Assembly (NCBI RefSeq): GCF_002865585.1
Contig: NZ_CP025581.1
Coordinates: forward strand, 372,001-436,000
DNA: 64,000 nucleotides
Reading direction: 5' to 3'
From: Nocardioides houyundeii
GTDB taxonomy: Bacteria > Actinomycetota > Actinomycetes > Propionibacteriales > Nocardioidaceae
Under the pieces are notes generated by a model. That model was not told the DNA's origin and did not search any database. It saw only the letters and a list, made by a program, of their open reading frames with translations. A program made the position numbers and the translations under genes. Shown piece after piece: positions 8,295 through 15,268 of the stretch (positions are counted from its first letter, which is position 1; every line of letters begins with the position of its first letter).

Positions 8295-8846
8295 TCAGAT
8301 CCAGCCGGTCATGTGCTTGGTGCCGCGGCCGGAACGGCCCGGGCGACCGAACGGGTCGGTACCCCCGAGGAACGGGATGCTCGACAGGTCGAGGTCGATG
8401 TTGACGGCGTTGTCGTTGGTCGCGTGGCGGACCAGGTTGACCAGCCAGGTGTTGAGGCTGTGCCCGGACTGTGCCGCCTGCTCCTCCGCCTTCGCCTTGA
8501 CCGACTCCGGCAGTCGGAGGGTGACCCGGGCCAGGCCCCCGTCGGGGTCCTCGGGGGCGGGCTGCAGTGGGGGAGGAGTGGGGGGCGCCACGACTCCCGC
8601 CGGCGGCGCCTGCTCGACGACGAAGTCCAGCTCGCGCCCGTTGAGCCTGACGTCGACGCTGCCGTTGGGCATCTCGGTGGTGATCTCGGCGGCAGCCTGG
8701 CTGATCGCCTCCATCAGCGCCAGCCGGGCGGCAGGGTCGAGGGCGTAGGCGAGCCGCTCTGCGGCGGCCTGGAGCTCCTCGCCGCCCGCCTGTGCCGCGG
8801 CCGTCAGGTCCCGGCGCAGGTGGTCGACGTACGGCGTGATGTCCAT
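8295..8846 (-). CDS. ribbon-helix-helix (HicB/Arc-type) DNA-binding protein
   Basis: The 183-residue protein has a helical N-terminal region, a Pro-rich linker (about 80-103), and a segment ARVTLRLPESVKAKAEEQ followed by SLNTWLVNLV (about 106-140). That pattern is a ribbon-helix-helix fold: a beta strand with alternating exposed residues, then two helices, as in HicB antitoxins and Arc/MetJ. A Gly/Arg tail follows. No toxin-like gene adjoins it, so a stand-alone regulator is more likely. I chose ATG 8846 because TTGACT (8878-8883), an 18-bp spacer and CATAGT (8854-8859) end 7 nt before it. The earlier GTG at 8855 would fall inside the -10. Confidence 0.75.
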   Translation of the reverse strand: MDITPYVDHLRRDLTAAAQAGGEELQAAAERLAYALDPAARLALMEAISQAAAEITTEMPNGSVDVRLNGRELDFVVEQAPPAGVVAPPTPPPLQPAPEDPDGGLARVTLRLPESVKAKAEEQAAQSGHSLNTWLVNLVRHATNDNAVNIDLDLSSIPFLGGTDPFGRPGRSGRGTKHMTGWI

Positions 8847-8883
8847 GCGCACCACTATGACGTCATAGTGACGTCATAGTCAA
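8847..8883 (-). promoter_or_regulatory. promoter with paired TGACGTCA operators
   Basis: Reading leftward: TTGACT (8883-8878), an 18-bp spacer, CATAGT (8859-8854) and the ATG 7 nt on. Two TGACGTCA octamers (8858-8865 and 8869-8876) start 11 bp apart, one helical turn, between and overlapping the -35 and -10. The first lies in the perfect 14-bp palindrome CTATGACGTCATAG (8855-8868). This is the classic site for an autorepressor; ribbon-helix-helix proteins bind such tandem sites as dimers of dimers. Confidence 0.65.
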
Positions 8884-8946
8884 TAGAAATGGCGTCGTCG
8901 TGATGTCAGTGCGTGCGCCCTGGCCGACATCCCGTCCAAGACGCAG

Positions 8947-8984
8947 AACAGCCGCAACTGCGCAGGTGCGCGGTTGCGGCTGTT
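8947..8984 (-). terminator. hairpin terminator after the Fe-S oxidoreductase gene
   Basis: Arms AACAGCCGCAAC (8947-8958) and GTTGCGGCTGTT (8973-8984) form a perfect 12-bp stem with an inner GCGC/GCGC pairing. It lies 15 bp past the stop of the leftward Fe-S gene. No U-tract follows, which is common for actinobacterial terminators. Confidence 0.65.
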
Positions 8985-8998
8985 CGGTGAAGCGGGGA

Positions 8999-10205
8999 TC
9001 AGAGGTCGAAGAGCGAACCCGATCCGTGGATGTCGACATCGGTCTTCGGCTGGTGCGCCTCTCCGTTGGATGCGGGGGGCGTGCTCGCGGCGGGAGCTGC
9101 GGGCTCCTCCTCGGCGGGCTCCTCGGCAGGAGACTCGGTGGTCTCCTCCGTCGGTGCTGCCTCGGACCCTGCCTCAGCGGAAGCCTCGTCGGCTTCCACT
9201 GCGTCCGAGTCCACTGCGTCCGAGTCCACTGCATCCGAGTCCACGGCGTCCGAGTCCGCAGCGGCCTGGGTCGCAGCAGCGCTCAACGCAGCCCCGTCGG
9301 GCGCGGCCGGGGCCACGCGGTCCTCGGCGGGGGACTCGGTCGAGGTTGATGCCTCGGCGACCGGCTCGGTTGCCGCCTCGGCAGGCGCCTCGGCAGGCGC
9401 CTCGGTGGCTGCCGAAGCAGTTGCCGGGGCAGTTGCCGGGGCAGTTGCCGGGGCAGGCTCCGGAGCGACGATGTCGAACAGCGAGCCGCCGTCCGGGATC
9501 GACTGGGCAGGTGCCGCAGCCGGGGCAGCAGCAGCCGGCGGGGCCGGCGTCTCTGCCTGCGGCTCAGCTGCCTGCGGCTCGGACGCCGTCTCCGCCGCGG
9601 CAGACTCGGGCGCGACCTCGACCTCGACCTCAGGCTCGGTCTCCGGCTCTGTCTCGGCGGCCTCCGGGGCAGCCTCGACCTTCGGCTCGGCGACGGGTGC
9701 GGGCTCCGGGGCGGCGATGTCGAACAGCGAGCCGCTGCCGATCTCGCTGGCCGGCGCGGCCGGGGCGGACTCAGCCGGAGCGGAGTCAGTTGGAGCGGAG
9801 TCAGCCGCAGCCGGCTCTGCCTTGGCCGTCTCCTCCGGCTCCGGTTCGGCCGCCGGAGCAGCCGGCTCGGCGGGAGCGCTCAGGTCGAACAGCGATCCAC
9901 CCGAGCCCAGGTCCGCAGCAGGCTCCGCCTTGGGGGCCTCCGCCTTGACCTCTGCCTTGACCTCTGCCTTGGGGGCCTCGGCCTTCGCCTCGGGGGCGGG
10001 GGTGTCGAAGAGCGACCCGCCGGTCTCCTGCTTGGCCGCGGGAGCCGGGGCCTCGGGGGCCGGGGTGTCGAAGAGCGACCCACCGGTCTCCTGCTTGGCG
10101 GGAGCGGCTGCCTCGGGAGCGGGGGTGTCGAAGAGCGACCCGCCGGTCTCCTGCTTGGCCGCGGGAGCCGGAGCCTCGGCAGCGGGAGTGTCGAAGAGCG
10201 ACGAC
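8999..10205 (-). repeat. coding repeat: eight SLFD motifs in the Fe-S protein tail
   Basis: The tail contains eight copies of (G/S)SLFD followed by Thr, Leu or Ile. Four are in near-identical units (GGSLFDTPAPEA...AKQET) at about 10005-10205. Three are more widely spaced, and the last (GSGSLFDL) forms the exact C-terminus. The linkers are Pro/Ala/Glu-rich and vary in length, while the motif itself is constant. Confidence 0.85.
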
Positions 10206-12601
10206 CCGCCGCTGGCCTTGGCGTTCGGACCCACGTCGGCGGTCTCGGTGACGGTGTCCTCGGTCTGGGTGACGTCCCCGACCTCGGGCTCGTCCTTGAC
10301 CTCCTCGTCGCCGGCGGCGACCGTGGCCGCGGTGGCGCCGGCGGCGGCTGCCTTCTTGGCGGATCCGGGGGCCGCCTTGGTGGCAGACTCGCCCTTGACC
10401 GAGGCGAGCAGCATCTGCGCGACGTCGAGGACCTCGACCTCCTCGCGGGCGTTGCCCTTGGCCTGCTCGGAGGTGAGCCCGTCGGCCAGCATCACCCGGC
10501 AGAAGGGGCAGCCCACGGCGATCTGGTCGGCGCCGGTGCCCACGGCCTCCTGGGTGCGGTTGACGTTGATCCGCTCCCCGATGTTCTCCTCCATCCACAT
10601 GCGGGCACCGCCGGCGCCACAGCAGAAGGACCGCTCGGAGTTGCGCTCCATCTCGACGACCTCGGCGCCGGGCAGGATCTGCAGCAGCTCGCGCGGGGGC
10701 GTGTAGACCTCGTTGTGCCGACCCAGGTAGCAGGGGTCGTGGTAGGTGATCGAGCGCTTCGCGGCGCCGGCCCCCTCCTTCACCGGGGTCAGCTTGCCCT
10801 CGCGGACGAGCCGGTTGAGCAGCTGCGTGTGGTGCACGACCTCGAGCTCGATGCCGAAGTCCTTGTACTCGTTCTTGAGGGTGTTGAAGCAGTGGGCGCA
10901 GGTCGAGACGACCTTCTTGACCTTGTACTCCTTGAAGGTCTCCACGTTCTGCATGGCCAGGCCCTGGAAGACGAACTCGTTGCCGGCGCGGCGGGCCGGG
11001 TCACCGGAGCAGGTCTCGCCGTTGCCGAGCACGCCGAAGCTGATGCCGGCGATGTCGAGCAGCTCGGCGACCGCGCGGGTGGTCTTCTTGGCGCGGTCCT
11101 CGTAGGCGCCGGCGCAGCCGACCCAGAACAGCCAGTCCACCTCGTCGAGCGACTCGATGGTCTCGCCGACGACGGGCACCTCGAAGGGCAGGTCCTTGGC
11201 CCAGTCCATGCGCGCGTTCGGCGACATGTTCCAGGGGTTGCCCTTGTTCTCCAGGCCCTTGAAGAGCTGGTTGAGCTCGGCGGGGAAGTTGGCCTCCACC
11301 AGCACCTGGTAGCGGCGCATGTCCATGATGTGGTCGACGTGCTCGATGTCGACGGGGCACTGCTGGACGCAGGCGCCGCACGAGGTGCAGTTCCACAGCA
11401 CCTCCGGGTCGATGACCGCGGAGCCGTCCTCGGGCATGTAGAACCAGCCCTCGCCGGTGTCGCCGACCATCGGGCGGTTGACCTCGCGGGCGAGGTCCTC
11501 GTCGTTCTCCAGCAGGGCGGTGGCGGCCTCGCTGCCCTCGCCTCCGGCCTGGACGTACGGCGCCTTCGCGTAGGCGTGGTCGCGCATCGCGGTGATGAAG
11601 AGCTTGGGGGAGAGGGGCTTCTCGGTGTTCCACGCGGGGCACTGCGACTGGCAGCGGCCGCACTCGGTGCAGGTGGTGAAGTCGAGGATGCCCTTCCAGG
11701 AGAAGTCCTCGATCTTGCCCACGCCGAGCACCGAGTCCTCGTCGAGGTCGTCGATGTCGTCGAGGGTGATGGCCTTGCCCTCGGAGGTGAGCGGCTTCAT
11801 CGCGCCCAGCGCCGTACGGCCGGAGGCCTCACGCTTGAAGAAGATGTTGAAGAACGCGGTGAAGCGGTGCCAGGCGACACCCATCGTGAGGTTCAGCGAG
11901 ATCGTGATCATCCAGGTGAAGGAGATGACGATCTTGAGCATCGCGACGAGGTAGATGAGGTTCTCGACGGTGCCCACGGACAGGCCGCTGAACAGCTCGC
12001 CCAGCCAGAACGTGAAGGGGAAGTGCAGGGCGCTGGCGTTGTCGGCGTACTTGTGGCCGTCCAGGTCCAGCAGCGCGTACTCGAGGCCGCGCAGCACCAG
12101 GATGCACAGGCCGACACCCAGGATGACGCTCTCGACGAAGTAGGCCTGCCACATGGTGGAGCCGAAGAAGCGGCCCTTGGCGCCGCGGGTGCGCTCCTTG
12201 GGGCGGGTGGCGCGGTAGATGATGAAGGCCACGATCGCCACCACCATGACCACGGTGAACAGCTCCGAGATCCACTCCCAGAGGAAGAAGTGGCCGATGA
12301 GCGGCAGCGCGAAGTGGGGGTCGAAGAGCTGGCCGAACGCGGTGAGCAGGGTGAAGAAGAGCAGCCCGAAGCCGACGAAGACGAACCAGTGGCCCGCACC
12401 CATCCAGGTCCACTGGAGCATGCGCGTGTGCCCCAGCGTCTCCTTGGCCAGGGTCAGACCGCGACCCACCGGGTTGTCGGTCCGTCCGAGCGTCGGCTGG
12501 CCCATCCGGACGACCGCGAGGATGCCGCGGATGGCCCGGACGAACAAGGCGATGCCCACCGCCGCGATGGCGAGGGAGACGATGATCGCGATGGTCTGCA
12601 T
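8999..12601 (-). CDS. membrane-bound Fe-S (CCG-domain) oxidoreductase with long disordered SLFD-repeat tail
   Basis: The 1200-residue protein is related to actinobacterial iron-sulfur reductases such as mycobacterial Rv0338c and to GlpC/HdrD-type CCG proteins. Residues 1-260 hold about five or six membrane helices like a nitrate-reductase gamma/cytochrome b unit. Two [4Fe-4S] motifs follow: CTECGRCQSQCP (about 310) and CTSCGACVQQCP (about 402). The CCG region (about 490-670) includes STCAHCFNTL, YHDPCYLGRHNE and CCGAGGARMWMEE. It should pass electrons between a cytoplasmic donor and the quinone pool; partners are unknown. From about 734 on, the chain is Ala/Pro/Glu-rich, predicted disordered, and adds over 450 residues. 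The ATG has a GAGGAGC ribosome site. Confidence 0.88.
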   Translation of the reverse strand: MQTIAIIVSLAIAAVGIALFVRAIRGILAVVRMGQPTLGRTDNPVGRGLTLAKETLGHTRMLQWTWMGAGHWFVFVGFGLLFFTLLTAFGQLFDPHFALPLIGHFFLWEWISELFTVVMVVAIVAFIIYRATRPKERTRGAKGRFFGSTMWQAYFVESVILGVGLCILVLRGLEYALLDLDGHKYADNASALHFPFTFWLGELFSGLSVGTVENLIYLVAMLKIVISFTWMITISLNLTMGVAWHRFTAFFNIFFKREASGRTALGAMKPLTSEGKAITLDDIDDLDEDSVLGVGKIEDFSWKGILDFTTCTECGRCQSQCPAWNTEKPLSPKLFITAMRDHAYAKAPYVQAGGEGSEAATALLENDEDLAREVNRPMVGDTGEGWFYMPEDGSAVIDPEVLWNCTSCGACVQQCPVDIEHVDHIMDMRRYQVLVEANFPAELNQLFKGLENKGNPWNMSPNARMDWAKDLPFEVPVVGETIESLDEVDWLFWVGCAGAYEDRAKKTTRAVAELLDIAGISFGVLGNGETCSGDPARRAGNEFVFQGLAMQNVETFKEYKVKKVVSTCAHCFNTLKNEYKDFGIELEVVHHTQLLNRLVREGKLTPVKEGAGAAKRSITYHDPCYLGRHNEVYTPPRELLQILPGAEVVEMERNSERSFCCGAGGARMWMEENIGERINVNRTQEAVGTGADQIAVGCPFCRVMLADGLTSEQAKGNAREEVEVLDVAQMLLASVKGESATKAAPGSAKKAAAAGATAATVAAGDEEVKDEPEVGDVTQTEDTVTETADVGPNAKASGGSSLFDTPAAEAPAPAAKQETGGSLFDTPAPEAAAPAKQETGGSLFDTPAPEAPAPAAKQETGGSLFDTPAPEAKAEAPKAEVKAEVKAEAPKAEPAADLGSGGSLFDLSAPAEPAAPAAEPEPEETAKAEPAAADSAPTDSAPAESAPAAPASEIGSGSLFDIAAPEPAPVAEPKVEAAPEAAETEPETEPEVEVEVAPESAAAETASEPQAAEPQAETPAPPAAAAPAAAPAQSIPDGGSLFDIVAPEPAPATAPATAPATASAATEAPAEAPAEAATEPVAEASTSTESPAEDRVAPAAPDGAALSAAATQAAADSDAVDSDAVDSDAVDSDAVEADEASAEAGSEAAPTEETTESPAEEPAEEEPAAPAASTPPASNGEAHQPKTDVDIHGSGSLFDL
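9197..9257 (-). repeat. 15-bp tandem repeat encoding DSDAV
   Basis: Four consecutive 15-bp units encode (DSDAV)4 in the disordered tail of the Fe-S protein. The units differ at one or two bases, so the array is recent but not identical. Being a multiple of three, slippage would change length without shifting frame. Confidence 0.8.
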
Positions 12602-12650
12602 GAGACTTTGCTCCTCGTGGCTGTGAAGGACGTCGCCGTGCTGTACGACG

Positions 12651-12689
12651 TGACGTCAGGGGGGAGCCTATGCGAGGGGTATGACGTCA
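12651..12689 (-). promoter_or_regulatory. two TGACGTCA octamers upstream of the Fe-S oxidoreductase
   Basis: TGACGTCA occurs at 12651-12658 and 12682-12689 (the latter within the palindrome ATGACGTCAT), with starts 31 bp apart, about three helical turns. A weak leftward -10 candidate, TAGGCT (12670-12665), lies between them, and the gene starts at 12601. The octamer matches the pair in front of the ribbon-helix-helix gene. Confidence 0.5.
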
Positions 12690-12766
12690 TCTGCTCCATC
12701 CCGTACGTAGCAGCGTACCCGGCGGTAACTTGCAGGGCGGCGGGCCAGCCGTCCACGTACTGAGAA

Positions 12767-12785
12767 GCAGGTTAGGCATGCCTAA
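12767..12785 (+). promoter_or_regulatory. IdeR/DtxR-like iron box
   Basis: GCAGGTTAGGCATGCCTAA matches the iron-box consensus at about 14 of 19 positions and contains the perfect 14-bp palindrome TTAGGCATGCCTAA (12772-12785). It ends 23 bp before the GTG of the Cys-rich protein gene. A TACCGT -10 candidate (12797-12802) lies 6 nt before that GTG, so the box would cover the -35 region. Confidence 0.6.
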
Positions 12786-12808
12786 TTAGTGACTGCTACC
12801 GTCGCTGC

Positions 12809-13003
12809 GTGGCCAAGACCAAGGACCAGGCCCGCAAGCTCCCCAAGCGGGAGTGCTGCGAGTCCAAGACGAAGTGCGGCAGGTGCCCCCTGCGGATGCT
12901 GAAGGAAGGCACCCTGCCCGAGGGGTATACGGTCAAGAAGCGCAAGCTCGTCCGGGTCGACGGCAAGAAGGTCACCAAGAAGCGGCTCTCCGAGGTCGCC
13001 TGA
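12809..13003 (+). CDS. small Cys- and Lys-rich protein upstream of ferritin
   Basis: The 64-residue protein is strongly basic, with four or five cysteines in its first half: RECCESKTKCGRCPLRM (about 15-30). The CC-x5-C-x2-C spacing suggests a metal or Fe-S site, or a zinc ribbon. The C-terminal half is Lys/Arg-rich with alternating beta-type residues (YTVKKRKLVRVDGKKVTKKR). I do not recognise a characterised family. The GTG start is supported by TACCGT 6 nt upstream (leaderless). It is followed after 45 bp by a ferritin gene on the same strand and preceded by an iron-box palindrome, so a role linked to iron is a fair inference. Confidence 0.75.
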   Translation: MAKTKDQARKLPKRECCESKTKCGRCPLRMLKEGTLPEGYTVKKRKLVRVDGKKVTKKRLSEVA

Positions 13004-13048
13004 GTCGCGGCTGCGTCCCCTGCCAGCCGACGTACCAGGAGCCCTTCG

Positions 13049-13573
13049 ATGCCCGCCGCACGCTTCGCCGATCAGCTCAACGTCCAGATCGGGAACGAGC
13101 TCGCCGCGCACAACCAGTACCTGGCGTGCGCCGTCTACTACGACGCCCAGACGATGCCGCGGATGGCCGCCTTCTTCTACGCCCAGGCGCTCGAGGAGCG
13201 CGAGCACGCGCTGATGATGGTGCAGTACCTGCTCGACACCGACGCCGAGGTGACGGTCCCCGGTGTCGGGGCCCCGGTCTCGGCGTTCGACGACGTGATC
13301 GCGCCGGTCGCGCTGGCCCTGGCCCAGGAGAAGCGCGTCACCGAGCAGATCAACGGCCTGCTGCGGATCGCCCGCGAGGAGTTCGACTTCGCCTCCGAGC
13401 AGTTCATGCAGTGGTTCATCAAGGAGCAGGTCGAGGAGGTCGCCACCATGACCGACCTGCTGGCCGTGGTCAGCCGCAACGTCGACGACATCGAGGACAT
13501 CGAGGAGTACGTCGCGCGCGAGCAGGCCGCGGGCGGCGCCGACCCGACCGCGCCCCGGGTCGCCGGCGCCTGA
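13049..13573 (+). CDS. ferritin (non-haem, BfrB/Ftn type)
   Basis: The 174-residue four-helix-bundle protein stores iron as a 24-mer. Ferroxidase-type ligands are visible in order: NELAAHNQY (helix A Glu), LEEREHALMM (Glu and EREH of helix B), then EQFMQWFIKEQVEE (helix C). The length matches bacterial ferritins, and there is no haem-binding Met typical of bacterioferritin. The start ATG is preceded by GGAGCCC. It lies 45 bp after the Cys-rich small gene and could be read from the same iron-box promoter or from its own. The C-terminal tail (AAGGADPTAPRVAGA) is a flexible addition. Confidence 0.92.
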   Translation: MPAARFADQLNVQIGNELAAHNQYLACAVYYDAQTMPRMAAFFYAQALEEREHALMMVQYLLDTDAEVTVPGVGAPVSAFDDVIAPVALALAQEKRVTEQINGLLRIAREEFDFASEQFMQWFIKEQVEEVATMTDLLAVVSRNVDDIEDIEEYVAREQAAGGADPTAPRVAGA

Positions 13574-13574
13574 C

Positions 13575-14288
13575 TCAGCCCGTGCGGTCGATCCGCACGA
13601 AGACGTCGTCGAGGCGGCCGTGGAACTGGTCGTTGTCGATGCTGGTCACGTCCTTGCCCCCGAGCCGCACCGGCGCCGCGCTGCTCAGGTTGCCCGTCGG
13701 GGCGGCGCTGCTGGCGACCACGCTCCCGTCGACCACCAGCACCATCCCTGACGGCGTACGGCGGCAGGTCAGCCGGTGCCACGCGCGATCGGCGATGCTC
13801 GCGGTGGAGCCGAGGAGCACCCGGCCGGACGACCCGGAGACCACGCAGCTGGGCACTCCCTGGTCGACCTGCAGCTTGTACTGGCCGCCGGGCTCGTCGT
13901 GGTAGCCCTTCTGCATCACGTTCATGGAGTGCAGCGCCTGCCGGGGCCCGATCCGCACGGAGGCGCCGAAGGCGAAGGTGTCGCTGCGCGGGTCCAGCGA
14001 GCTGCGGTCGCCCACCTCCAGGACGGCCCGGCCGCAGCCCACGCACGGGAACTCCACACCCCGGCCCCGGGCCCCCGGTCGGCGCCGGAGCTGCCCCACG
14101 CCGTCGGTGACCACCTGGGCGCTCGCCCGGGCCGGGCTCCCGGTCACCGAGGTGCCCGGGGTCAGCGTCCGGACCCGGTCGAAGTCCAGACGCAGCCGGG
14201 TCTGGCCGGCGGGCGCCGCCCCGGCGGGCAGGGCGGTGAGCGCCAGCAACGCCGCCGTGACGACCTGGACGCCCACCCGTGACCTCAT
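13575..14288 (-). CDS. secreted LamG/concanavalin A-like domain protein
   Basis: The 237-residue protein starts with a signal peptide (MRSRVGVQVVTAALLALTALPAGAA split by cleavage near AAPA). The mature part looks like a single LamG/ConA-like jelly-roll domain: FAFGASVRIG, QYKLQVDQGVPSCVVSG, RAWHRLTCRRTPSGMVLVVDG and LRLGG/PVRLGGKD-type strands. A CVGCG pair and further cysteines may form disulfides. Such domains bind carbohydrate or act as structural modules; no catalytic residues are evident. I start at ATG 14288 because TAGGGT (14301-14296) lies 7 nt before it and the signal peptide begins there. An upstream in-frame ATG exists but overlaps the divergent gene. Confidence 0.75.
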   Translation of the reverse strand: MRSRVGVQVVTAALLALTALPAGAAPAGQTRLRLDFDRVRTLTPGTSVTGSPARASAQVVTDGVGQLRRRPGARGRGVEFPCVGCGRAVLEVGDRSSLDPRSDTFAFGASVRIGPRQALHSMNVMQKGYHDEPGGQYKLQVDQGVPSCVVSGSSGRVLLGSTASIADRAWHRLTCRRTPSGMVLVVDGSVVASSAAPTGNLSSAAPVRLGGKDVTSIDNDQFHGRLDDVFVRIDRTG

Positions 14289-14295
14289 GGCGCAC

Positions 14296-14321
14296 ACCCT
14301 AGGGTCCGTGGGCCCTAGGGT
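14296..14321. promoter_or_regulatory. symmetric divergent leaderless promoters with twin CCCTAGGG
   Basis: Two palindromes CCCTAGGG (14297-14304 and 14313-14320) each contain a TAGGGT -10: one leftward (14301-14296), 7 nt before ATG 14288, and one rightward (14316-14321), 7 nt before ATG 14329. Both transcripts would be leaderless, and the 41-bp gap leaves little room for anything else. Confidence 0.6.
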
Positions 14322-14328
14322 CGTCGGC

Positions 14329-14901
14329 ATGGCGATCATCCACGAGGCGAACCTGACCCCGGCCAAGCCCGAGCTGCTCGAGACCTGGCTGGACCGGCAG
14401 CCGTGGGGCGGCTCCGGACCGGTGGACCTGGTGGGCGGCTACCGCTTCGACGACCCGGCCGGAGAGGTCGGCGTCGAGGGGCTCGTCGTACGCCGGGGCG
14501 AGCGCACGCTGCACGTCCCGCTCACCTACCGCGGGGCGCCCCTGGCCGGCGCCGAGGAGCACCTGGTCTGCACCATGCAGCACTCCGCCCTGGGGCAGCG
14601 CTGGGTCTACGAGGCCGGCCACGACCCGGTGGGCGTGGACTGCTTCGTGCGGGCGCTGCGCGGCGAGCAGCAGCAGGCCGTCGTCGAGGTGTGGCACGGG
14701 GAGACCTTCGCCGGGACCCGTGAGCCGGCCGTGCGGGTGGTGCGCGAGGGTCCGGTGCCGGTCGAGGGCGGCAGCCTCGTGCTGGTCGGCGACCTGGACC
14801 CGGCAGCCCAGGGGGAGGCCCCTCAGGGCGAGGTGCGCCTGGTGGCCTCCTGGGACGGCGGCACCGCGGTGGTGGCCGCCCTGGCGGTGCCGACGCCCTG
14901 A
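14329..14901 (+). CDS. maltokinase N-terminal-cap-like protein
   Basis: The 190-residue protein begins MAIIHEANLTPAKPELLETW and continues LVGGYRFDDPAGEVGVEG. This resembles the N-terminal cap domain of actinobacterial maltokinases that also occurs as a stand-alone protein (CG0192-like). No kinase domain follows, so it is not a maltokinase itself. Residues LVVRRGERTLHVPLTYRGAP suggest a beta-rich fold and a possible phosphate or nucleotide site, but function is unknown. A TAGGGT hexamer 7 nt before the ATG supports this start. Confidence 0.65.
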   Translation: MAIIHEANLTPAKPELLETWLDRQPWGGSGPVDLVGGYRFDDPAGEVGVEGLVVRRGERTLHVPLTYRGAPLAGAEEHLVCTMQHSALGQRWVYEAGHDPVGVDCFVRALRGEQQQAVVEVWHGETFAGTREPAVRVVREGPVPVEGGSLVLVGDLDPAAQGEAPQGEVRLVASWDGGTAVVAALAVPTP

Positions 14902-14922
14902 AGGCCGGTCAGCGCGGTCCGG

Positions 14923-15159
14923 TCAGGCGGCCGGGCGGGAGGCCTGCATGATGCGCGCCCCGGGCTCGGTGGCCAGCGTGATCTTGGTGACCAGCTCGAT
15001 GTTGCTGGTGTAGAACTCGATGGTGTCGCGGCCGCCGGGGCGGACGGTGGTCCGGATGGGCTCCGTGATCTGGACGCCGGAGCCGGCGCGCAGCGCGGCG
15101 GTCACGAAGACCCCGCGGCCGCTGGGAGTGTGGATGATGACGTCGTGCACCGAGTTCAT
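14923..15159 (-). CDS. hypothetical 78-aa protein
   Basis: The short protein (MNSVHDVIIHTPSGRGVFVT ...) alternates hydrophobic and polar residues through most of its length, suggesting an all-beta domain. It ends QASRPAA. I do not recognise it. It is convergent with the cap-like gene (21 bp between stops), and its start faces a rightward small gene. No strong ribosome site is visible, so the call rests on codon pattern and on filling the gap sensibly. Confidence 0.5.
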   Translation of the reverse strand: MNSVHDVIIHTPSGRGVFVTAALRAGSGVQITEPIRTTVRPGGRDTIEFYTSNIELVTKITLATEPGARIMQASRPAA

Positions 15160-15268
15160 GGGCGAACGGTGTCACGAGGCCCCATCGGCCCTGGTCGCCG
15201 GGGCCGTACCTGCGGGTAGCTCCAGGGCTGTCGGGAGCAGGTCCTAGAGTGCGGAGTGTGATCACGCG

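Noticed and set aside
8295..8846. HicA/HicB-type toxin-antitoxin pair
   Set aside because: The HicB-like ribbon-helix-helix is present, but no small HicA-like RNase is adjacent; the neighbour is a DUF4097 protein.
8853..8855. GTG at 8855 as the start of the ribbon-helix-helix gene
   Set aside because: It overlaps the predicted -10 (8859-8854); ATG 8846 lies 7 nt downstream and fits better.
9190..10205. Regular DNA repeats considered as a CRISPR array
   Set aside because: Units are multiples of three, encode DSDAV and GGSLFDTPAPEA within one reading frame, and have no unique spacers.
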